Assembly: GCA_024742655.1 (NCBI GenBank)
Contig: JANSYB010000028.1
Coordinates: 1-11,415 of the forward strand
Length of the DNA: 11,415 nt
Direction of reading: 5' to 3'
Source of the DNA: Paracoccaceae bacterium
GTDB taxonomy: Bacteria; Pseudomonadota; Alphaproteobacteria; Rhodobacterales; Rhodobacteraceae
Within the stretch, counting starts at the first letter, position 1, and every line of letters starts with the position of its first letter. The notes beneath the pieces were generated by a model. The model was not told the DNA's origin, searched no databases, and was given only the letters and a program-made list of their open reading frames with translations. Shown one piece after another: positions 5,984 through 11,415 of the stretch. The position numbers and the translations under genes are program-made.

Positions 5984-7456
5984 ATGACAGAAACATACAG
6001 CATGCTGATTGACGGCGCGTGGGTCGCGGCCAGCGACGGCGGCACCTTCGAGACATTCAACCCCGCCACCGCAGAGGTCTGGGCCACCGCCCCCGAGGCC
6101 ACCGCCGAGGATATCGACCGCGCGGTGCGTGCCGCGCACCGGGCCTGCTGGGACGGACCCTGGTCGCGCATGACCGCCACGCAGCGCGGTCATTGCCTGC
6201 GCCGACTGGCCGACCTGATGGCCGAAAAATCCGAGGACTTGGGCGCGATCGAGACCCGCGACAGCGGCAAAATGTATGCCGAAACCCGCTGGCAGGCGAA
6301 ATATATCAGCGAATTCCTGATGTTCTATGCCGGTGCCGCCGACAAGATCAACGGGGACACCCTGCCCATCGACAAGCCCGACATGTTCGTCTTCACCGAC
6401 CGCGAACCGCTGGGCGTGGTGGCCGCGGTGGTGCCGTGGAACAGCCAGCTCTTTCTGACCGCGGTCAAGATTGGCCCGGCCCTGGCGGCGGGCAACAGCG
6501 TCGTGCTCAAGACATCCGAGGCCGCGCCGGCCGTGATCCTCGAATTCGGCAAGCTGATCGCCGAGGCCGGCATCCCCGATGGGGTCGTCAATATCGTGAC
6601 AGGTCACGGCGATCCGTGCGGCAAGGCGTTGACCTCGCATCCGCTGGTCGCGCGCGTCAGTTTCACCGGCGGTCCCATGGCCGCGCGCCATGTTATCCGC
6701 AACACCGCCGAGAACTTTGCCGAGCTCAGCCTCGAGCTGGGCGGCAAGTCACCGTTCATCGTGTTTCCGGATGCCGATATCGAGAGTGCGGTCAACGGCT
6801 CCGTTGCGGGGATTTTCGGTGCCTCCGGGCAAAGCTGTGTCGCCGGAAGCCGGTTAATCCTTCACGAGAGCATTGCCGACCAATTCCTTGAAAAGATGTC
6901 TGGAATTGCAAAAAGCATTCGGATTGGCGATCCTATGGCGGAGGATACACAGATGGGCCCGCTTTGTACGCGCGGCCAGATCGAGAACATCGAGCGCGAG
7001 GTGGCGCAGGCGATCGATGAAGGCGCAAATCTGGTCTGTGGCGGCAAGCGCGCGGCGGCCGGTGAGATGTTCTACGAGCCCACCATCCTCGATTGCCCGG
7101 GCCCGCATCTGAAGATCGTGGATACCGAGCTGTTCGGCCCTGTGCTGAGCGTGCTGCGCTTCAAGACCGAGGAAGAGGCGATCGCACTGGCCAATGACAC
7201 GGTGCACGGGCTGGCGGCTGGCATTTTCACCCGCGACAACGCCCGCGCCCTGCGGATGAGCCGCGCCGTGCGCGCCGGTATCGTGTGGGTCAACACCTAT
7301 CGCGTGATCAGCCCCGTTGCCGAATTCGGCGGCATGAAAACCAGCGGCCATGGGCGCGAAAGCGGGTTCCAGGCGGTCTATGACTATACCCGCCCCAAAA
7401 CCGTCTGGGTCAACCTGTCCGAAGACCCCGTTGCCAACCCGTTCCAGCCGCGCTGA
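5984..7456 (+). CDS. NAD(P)+-dependent aldehyde dehydrogenase
   Basis: A full-length 490-residue aldehyde dehydrogenase that oxidises an aldehyde to a carboxylate. Conserved elements are PWN (151-153), cofactor Lys176 (LKTSE), general base Glu251 in LELGGKSP, catalytic Cys285 in GQSC, and the ELFGPV motif near 380. The nearest group by appearance is the betaine-aldehyde/carnitine-type class; the FTGGP at 228-232 replaces the more common FTGS. GAGGAAG (5973-5979) precedes the ATG. It lies between the reductase and the LLM oxygenase, so the substrate is probably an aldehyde or lactol released by ring cleavage. In trigonelline degradation TgnC has this job, oxidising the ring-opened lactol to methylformamido-methylene-succinate. 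A separate succinic semialdehyde dehydrogenase is not in the window. A short internal stretch has unusual codon use (see findings). Confidence 0.93.
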   Translation: MTETYSMLIDGAWVAASDGGTFETFNPATAEVWATAPEATAEDIDRAVRAAHRACWDGPWSRMTATQRGHCLRRLADLMAEKSEDLGAIETRDSGKMYAETRWQAKYISEFLMFYAGAADKINGDTLPIDKPDMFVFTDREPLGVVAAVVPWNSQLFLTAVKIGPALAAGNSVVLKTSEAAPAVILEFGKLIAEAGIPDGVVNIVTGHGDPCGKALTSHPLVARVSFTGGPMAARHVIRNTAENFAELSLELGGKSPFIVFPDADIESAVNGSVAGIFGASGQSCVAGSRLILHESIADQFLEKMSGIAKSIRIGDPMAEDTQMGPLCTRGQIENIEREVAQAIDEGANLVCGGKRAAAGEMFYEPTILDCPGPHLKIVDTELFGPVLSVLRFKTEEEAIALANDTVHGLAAGIFTRDNARALRMSRAVRAGIVWVNTYRVISPVAEFGGMKTSGHGRESGFQAVYDYTRPKTVWVNLSEDPVANPFQPR

Positions 7457-7469
7457 GGAGGAGAGAGAC

Positions 7470-8528
7470 ATGAAGTTCCATCTGGCAATCAATCTTGAGC
7501 GGATGAGCCCCGACACGGATATCAAGGCCGTGCGGGATCACACGCTCGAGATGGTGAAAATGGCTGATGCCGCCGGCTTTGAAATTGCCTGGGCGGCAGA
7601 GCACCACGCGCTGGAAATGACCATTGCGCCCAACCCGTTTCAGATACTGACATGGTGGGGGGAGCACGCGAAGAACATCCGCCTGGGTGTTGGCGTCGTG
7701 AACGCGGCCTACTGGCACCCCATCAACCTTGCGGGCGAGGCGGCATTCCTTGACCTGACCAGCAACGGCCGGTTGGAATTCGGAATTGGCTCAGGCGCTT
7801 ACCAGCGGGAGTTCGACCGGATGAAACCCGGCCTCGATCAAAAGGACAGCTGGCGCTACATGCAGGAAATGCTGCCCGTGGTGCAAAAGCTGTGGGATGG
7901 CGATTATGCCCATGACGGCGAATTCTGGCAGTTTCCGACCGCCACGTCCTGTCCCAAGCCGGTGCAGCGCGACGTGCCTGTCTGGGTCGCCGCGCGCGCG
8001 CCCATCACGTTCGATTATGCGGTCGAGCATGGCTGCAACATCCTCAGCTGGCCCCTGACCATGCCGCTGAGCGAGGTCGAAACCTACCGCAAACGTCTGG
8101 ACGAGGCGGTGGAGAAGGCGGGCAAACCCTTTGACGGCACGTGGGCCGTGATGCGTCACACCGCCGTCTACGACACCGAGGAGGACCGGCAGGCGGCGCT
8201 GGCGTCGATCCGGCATGTGCTGGGCCAGTTCGGCAACCTGATGATGAAAAAGGGCGACGTCATCAACGGCTTCCCCGAGCAGGTCCCGCTGGAAGAGCTG
8301 GACGGCAACGCGCGGGTGGACCCCGAGATGCTGGAAACCAACCTGATGTTTGGCCGACCCGATCAAGTCATTGAAAAACTGAAGCAACACGCGGCCTGCG
8401 GGGCGGATGCCTTTGTCTATTATGCCTCGATGGGCATGGACATGGATCAGCAAAAACGCAGTCTTCAGCTATTCATCGACAAGGTCATGCCTGAATTCGC
8501 GCAAAAGGAGATGGCCCATGCCGGCTGA
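7470..8528 (+). CDS. LLM-class (luciferase-like) flavin-dependent monooxygenase
   Basis: A 352-residue TIM-barrel oxygenase of the bacterial luciferase family (PF00296) that uses reduced FMN and O2. Typical marks are the start MKFHLAINLER, AEHHALE (43-49), RLGVGV (71-76), SNGRLEFGIGSGAYQREFDR (98-117, flavin-binding region) and YAHDGEFW with PKPVQ following. The ATG at 7470 has a very strong GAGGAGGAG ribosome site (7455-7463); a further in-frame ATG upstream lies inside the aldehyde dehydrogenase and is rejected. Reduced flavin should come from the operon's reductase. Among relatives, TgnB opens the pyridinium ring of trigonelline, and similar enzymes open pyridine. The neighbouring genes support ring cleavage of an N-heterocycle here. 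The 3' end overlaps the next gene by 11 bp. Family secure; substrate inferred. Confidence 0.92.
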   Translation: MKFHLAINLERMSPDTDIKAVRDHTLEMVKMADAAGFEIAWAAEHHALEMTIAPNPFQILTWWGEHAKNIRLGVGVVNAAYWHPINLAGEAAFLDLTSNGRLEFGIGSGAYQREFDRMKPGLDQKDSWRYMQEMLPVVQKLWDGDYAHDGEFWQFPTATSCPKPVQRDVPVWVAARAPITFDYAVEHGCNILSWPLTMPLSEVETYRKRLDEAVEKAGKPFDGTWAVMRHTAVYDTEEDRQAALASIRHVLGQFGNLMMKKGDVINGFPEQVPLEELDGNARVDPEMLETNLMFGRPDQVIEKLKQHAACGADAFVYYASMGMDMDQQKRSLQLFIDKVMPEFAQKEMAHAG

Positions 8529-9114
8529 AATTCGTCGTACGCTGACCCTGATCCAGACCACCCACAAGGAAGGCTGGAAAGAGGTGGCCGAGCCCACGAA
8601 ACTGGTGGCCGCGCTGGCCATCATCCGCAACCCGTGGTTCGGGCGCGGCCATGTCGAGGATCTCAACCCCGAGGTGCGCGACATCTGCCCCGAGATCGGC
8701 AAGATGCTGACCGGCATGTTGCTGGACGTGACGGGTGATGCGCTTGAGGGCTGCGGCAAGGCCAGCGTGGTGGGCATGGGTGGCGAGATCGAACATGCCC
8801 AGGCGCTGACCCATTCGCTGTGGTTCGGCAACCAGTTCCGCGAGGCGATCAACGCCAAGTCCTATCTGGTGTTCACCAACACGCGCGGTGCTGCCGGCTG
8901 TTCGCTGATGATCCCGCTGATGGACAAGGACGATGGCGGGCGGCGGTCGCATTACCAGACCATCCACACCTGCGTGCCCGACGCCCCGGCCGAGGACGAG
9001 ATCATCGTGGCGCTTGGCGCTTCGGTGGGCGGGCACCCCAATCACCGGATCGGCGACCGCTATACCGATCTTCGCGAAATGGGCCGGGACGTGGACAACC
9101 CGGCGGGGGTCTAG
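8518..9114 (+). CDS. PF06684/DUF1185 'amino acid synthesis' family protein
   Basis: A 198-residue protein of the DUF1185 family, whose known structures have a chorismate-mutase-like fold but no proven reaction. Conserved family stretches are NPWFGR (38-43) with HVEDL following, GKASVVGMGGEIEHA (80-94), SHY (144-146) and VPDAPAEDEIIVALG (153-167). The true ATG is at 8518, behind GGAG at 8507-8510. It overlaps the oxygenase gene by 11 bp, and its stop abuts the next start (TAGATG). This coupling places it inside the pathway. Soluble and cytoplasmic, with no signal or membrane segment. An isomerase, lyase or hydrolase step on the ring-opened product is possible but not shown. Confidence 0.85.
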   Translation: MPAEIRRTLTLIQTTHKEGWKEVAEPTKLVAALAIIRNPWFGRGHVEDLNPEVRDICPEIGKMLTGMLLDVTGDALEGCGKASVVGMGGEIEHAQALTHSLWFGNQFREAINAKSYLVFTNTRGAAGCSLMIPLMDKDDGGRRSHYQTIHTCVPDAPAEDEIIVALGASVGGHPNHRIGDRYTDLREMGRDVDNPAGV

Positions 9115-9909
9115 ATGCCGGTTTCACGCGCAGGAACCGCCTATGAGATGACCGGGCCCGAGTGGGCGCCGGTCATTGCGCTGATTCACGGTCTGGGCCT
9201 GAACCGGGGCAGCACGTGGGGCGCAATCGTGCCGGTTCTGGCACAGGAGTTCCGGGTGCTCTCTTATGACCTGTTGGGACATGGCGACAGTGCCTTGCCT
9301 GGGGGTGAGGTCAACCTGACCGCGCTCAGCGAACAGCTGATCGCGCTGATGGATGAGCTGGGCATCGCACGGGCGGCATTGGTGGGGTTCTCGCTGGGCG
9401 GGATGATCAACCGGCGCTGCGCGATGGATCATCCCGACCGTGTCAGCGCGCTTGGCATCCTGAATTCCCCGCATGAGCGTGGCGAGGACCAGCAGCGGTT
9501 GGTCGAGGCACGCGCGCGCGACACGGGCGCGGGCGGTCCTTCGGCCAATCTCGACGAGACGCTGGCGCGGTGGTTCACCGAGGGTTTTCGCCGCGATCAC
9601 AGTGACATGGTGGACGCTGTTCGCGCGGTCGTTCTGGCCAATGATCCGGGCAATTATGCCGCCCACCGTCAGGTTCTGGCCGAGGGGGTCACGGAATTGA
9701 TCCGCCCCGAGCCGCCCATCACCACGCCGACCCTTGTCATGACCTGCGAGCATGACAGCGGCTCCACCCCGGCAATGAGTTGGGGCATCGCGGGAGAGAT
9801 GCCGGACGCCAACGTGGTGATCGTGCCTGACCTTCAACATCTTGGATTGATCGAGCGGCCGGAGCTTTTCTCCGGGCCGGTCATGGACTTTCTGCGCCGG
9901 ACCCTCTGA
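9115..9909 (+). CDS. Alpha/beta-hydrolase fold enzyme
   Basis: A 264-residue serine hydrolase with an intact triad by inspection: nucleophile elbow GFSLGG (91-96, Ser93), acid in CEHDSGS (Asp214) and base in LQHLGLIERP (His242). The oxyanion-hole region is IHGLGLN (24-30). It belongs to the enol-lactonase/acetamidomethylene-succinate hydrolase-like branch by general sequence character. The ATG follows the DUF1185 stop with no gap, with GGCGGGGG as a loose ribosome site. In vitamin B6 breakdown an enzyme of this fold splits acetamidomethylene-succinate, and in trigonelline breakdown TgnD splits the methylformamido analogue to succinic semialdehyde, methylamine, formate and CO2. The operon position fits that role. 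It could also be a lactonase or a different amidase. Confidence 0.87.
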   Translation: MPVSRAGTAYEMTGPEWAPVIALIHGLGLNRGSTWGAIVPVLAQEFRVLSYDLLGHGDSALPGGEVNLTALSEQLIALMDELGIARAALVGFSLGGMINRRCAMDHPDRVSALGILNSPHERGEDQQRLVEARARDTGAGGPSANLDETLARWFTEGFRRDHSDMVDAVRAVVLANDPGNYAAHRQVLAEGVTELIRPEPPITTPTLVMTCEHDSGSTPAMSWGIAGEMPDANVVIVPDLQHLGLIERPELFSGPVMDFLRRTL

Positions 9910-9948
9910 AGAGGTCCGCGGCGGACAACACGCAAAAGGACACGAAAC

Positions 9949-11415
9949 ATGCAGAAAATGACAGGCGGCCAGGCGGCGGTCGAGGCGCTGAAGGCGGAAG
10001 GAACATCCCATGTCTTCGGCCTGATCGGATCGGCCACGATGGAAATGTTCGACGCACTTTACGATGCCACGGATATCCGGTTCATCGGCGTGCATGACGA
10101 ACGCACCGGGACGCATATGGCGGACGGGTTTGCCCGGATGAGCGGGCAGGCAGGCGTGATCCTTGCCGGCCAGAACGGGCCGGGGGCCACGAACCTCGTC
10201 ACCGGGCTGGCGCAGGCCAGAGCGGCCTATTCGCCGGTCGTTTCCATTGCCGGGGCGCTGGCCACCGGGCACCGCTACCGCGATGCCTTTCAGGAGGTGG
10301 ACCAGGACGCGCTGTTCAAGCCGGTGACCAAGAAAACCTGGACCGCGACCAGCGCCGACCGTGTGCCCGAGATGATGCGCGAGGCGTTCCGCGAGGCGAT
10401 GGCGCCGCGCCGGGGGCCGGTTCAGCTGAACCTGCCGCGTGACGTTCTGGCTGCCGAGGCCGAGTTCGAGCCGTTCCAGTCCCCGCAGGACTACCGCCCC
10501 TACGCAGCGCCCGGCGGGGCGCCGGGCGCGATCGCCGAGGCCGCACGGATGCTGGCGGCGGCGGAGCGGCCCGTGATCATCGCGGGCGGGGGCATCAAGA
10601 ACACCGGCGGTGCGGATCAGTGCATGGCGCTGGCCGAGACGGTGAATTGCCCGGTCGTGACCTCGCCCGGTCACGGCGACGCGGTGCCGTTCGGGCATCC
10701 CCTGAACGCCGGGCAGATGGGGCCGCGCGGCAATGCCGTGGCCAGCCGTCTGGTGAAAGAGGCCGACGTGATCCTGGCGCTTGGCACGCGGGTGGGCTTC
10801 AACGCGACGTTCTACAGCTATGACAATATCAACCGGGATGCCCGGATTATCCACATAGAACTCGAGCCGACCGCTATAGGACGCTACTTTCCGGCGGCCT
10901 TGGGGATATTGGCGGATGCGCCCACGGCCGCGGATCAGCTTCGGGACGAGATCGGGCGCATCAACGACCGCGCGCAGGCCGAGGCGTGGACCGCGGCCTT
11001 CAAGATGGAGCGCGCGGCCTACCTGGCCAAGCGTGATGCAGACGCCGACGTGGACGCGATGCCGTTGCAGCCTTCGGGCCTTTTCAAGACGTTGCGCGAC
11101 GTTCTTCCCAAGGATGTGGCGGTGACGATGGATGCGGGCACATTGTGCCTGCAGGCCACGGACGCGCTCAACTACCACACGCCGCGGAGCCTTTTCACCC
11201 CGCTTGACTTCGGGCTCGTCGGCTTCAGCTTTGCCGCCGGTCTGGGTATCAAGCTGGCGGCACCCGAACGGCCTGTGGTCAGCCTGATGGGCGATGGGGG
11301 CTTTGGCATGACGGTGTCGGAGCTCAGCACCGCGGTCGATTACGGGATCAACACCGTGACGGTGGTGATGAACAATCGCTGCTGGGGGGCCGAGAAGGCC
11401 TATCAACGCGACTTC
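9949..11415 (+). CDS. Acetolactate synthase-like ThDP-dependent enzyme, 3' end cut by window
   Basis: The first 489 codons are present; relatives are about 550-600 residues, so roughly 80 percent is visible. Domains run in the usual order: Pyr domain (about 1-170), central domain (190-320), PP domain (from about 370). The ThDP-activating glutamate is Glu51 (HDERTGTHMADGFAR), GQNGPGATN is at 74-82, and the diphosphate/Mg motif starts at GDG (448-450) and ends NN (475-476). WGAEK (479-483) and the FQEVDQ motif (114-119) recall sulfoacetaldehyde acetyltransferase (Xsc) more than ordinary acetolactate synthase, but the full active site is not visible. AAAAGGA (9934-9940) sits 8 nt before the ATG. 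It follows the hydrolase by 39 bp. Likely a carboligase, decarboxylase or acetyl-phosphate-forming enzyme acting on a pathway product; the actual reaction is open. Confidence 0.87.
   Translation, partial: MQKMTGGQAAVEALKAEGTSHVFGLIGSATMEMFDALYDATDIRFIGVHDERTGTHMADGFARMSGQAGVILAGQNGPGATNLVTGLAQARAAYSPVVSIAGALATGHRYRDAFQEVDQDALFKPVTKKTWTATSADRVPEMMREAFREAMAPRRGPVQLNLPRDVLAAEAEFEPFQSPQDYRPYAAPGGAPGAIAEAARMLAAAERPVIIAGGGIKNTGGADQCMALAETVNCPVVTSPGHGDAVPFGHPLNAGQMGPRGNAVASRLVKEADVILALGTRVGFNATFYSYDNINRDARIIHIELEPTAIGRYFPAALGILADAPTAADQLRDEIGRINDRAQAEAWTAAFKMERAAYLAKRDADADVDAMPLQPSGLFKTLRDVLPKDVAVTMDAGTLCLQATDALNYHTPRSLFTPLDFGLVGFSFAAGLGIKLAAPERPVVSLMGDGGFGMTVSELSTAVDYGINTVTVVMNNRCWGAEKAYQRDF

Noticed and set aside
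5522..6691. Minus-strand open frame of 389 codons opposite the flavin reductase and aldehyde dehydrogenase
   Set aside because: Both plus-strand genes have intact catalytic motifs; the antisense product is low-complexity and crosses the boundary between two genes.
9899..9926. Short imperfect hairpins around the hydrolase stop codon
   Set aside because: Stems of 4-5 bp with a bulge or tiny loop and no T-run; too weak to call a terminator, and the ThDP gene follows after only 39 bp.
9124..11406. Very long minus-strand open frame (about 760 codons) opposite the hydrolase and ThDP enzyme genes
   Set aside because: It is the mirror of two strongly recognisable plus-strand genes. Its translation is Arg/His/Gly-rich with no family motif, as expected from a stop-poor antisense frame in GC-rich DNA.

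Overview
The window is about 11.4 kb of high-GC DNA, coding almost end to end. Gene content, codon choice and the style of the betaine-type ABC transporter suggest an alphaproteobacterium, most likely of the Rhodobacteraceae (Roseobacter-type). This is inferred from family resemblance only; no rRNA or tRNA marker is present. I see no mobile element, CRISPR array or RNA gene.

Minus-strand half (1-5330). In transcription order: a LysR-type regulator (5330-4482), a leader/intergenic region of about 300 bp, and then a quaternary-amine-type ABC importer. The importer consists of a periplasmic binding protein (4177-3227), an ATPase (3144-2107) and a long permease (2114-525). The transporter genes are followed by a ureohydrolase (agmatinase/guanidinobutyrase family) whose 3' end lies outside the window. 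Two strong GC-rich hairpins punctuate this unit, one just after the binding-protein gene and one between the permease and the ureohydrolase.

Plus-strand half (5456-11415). Six tightly packed genes encode a flavin reductase, an aldehyde dehydrogenase, a luciferase-like (LLM) flavin monooxygenase, a PF06684/DUF1185 'amino acid synthesis' protein, an alpha/beta hydrolase and an acetolactate-synthase-like ThDP enzyme (truncated by the window end). Gaps are 9, 13, -11, 0 and 39 bp, so this reads as one operon. It diverges from the LysR gene across a 125-bp AT-rich region carrying two inverted repeats typical of LysR operators.

Interpretation. Reductase + LLM oxygenase + aldehyde dehydrogenase + alpha/beta hydrolase is the enzyme set known for oxidative ring opening of the pyridinium betaine trigonelline (TgnA, TgnB, TgnC, TgnD in Acinetobacter baylyi). 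Here the set adjoins a betaine-type importer and a LysR regulator. The simplest model is therefore uptake and degradation of a pyridinium or other N-heterocyclic betaine (trigonelline, homarine or similar). The DUF1185 protein, the ThDP enzyme and the ureohydrolase are not explained by the known trigonelline route and are the parts most likely to be new. The substrate is inferred, not shown.
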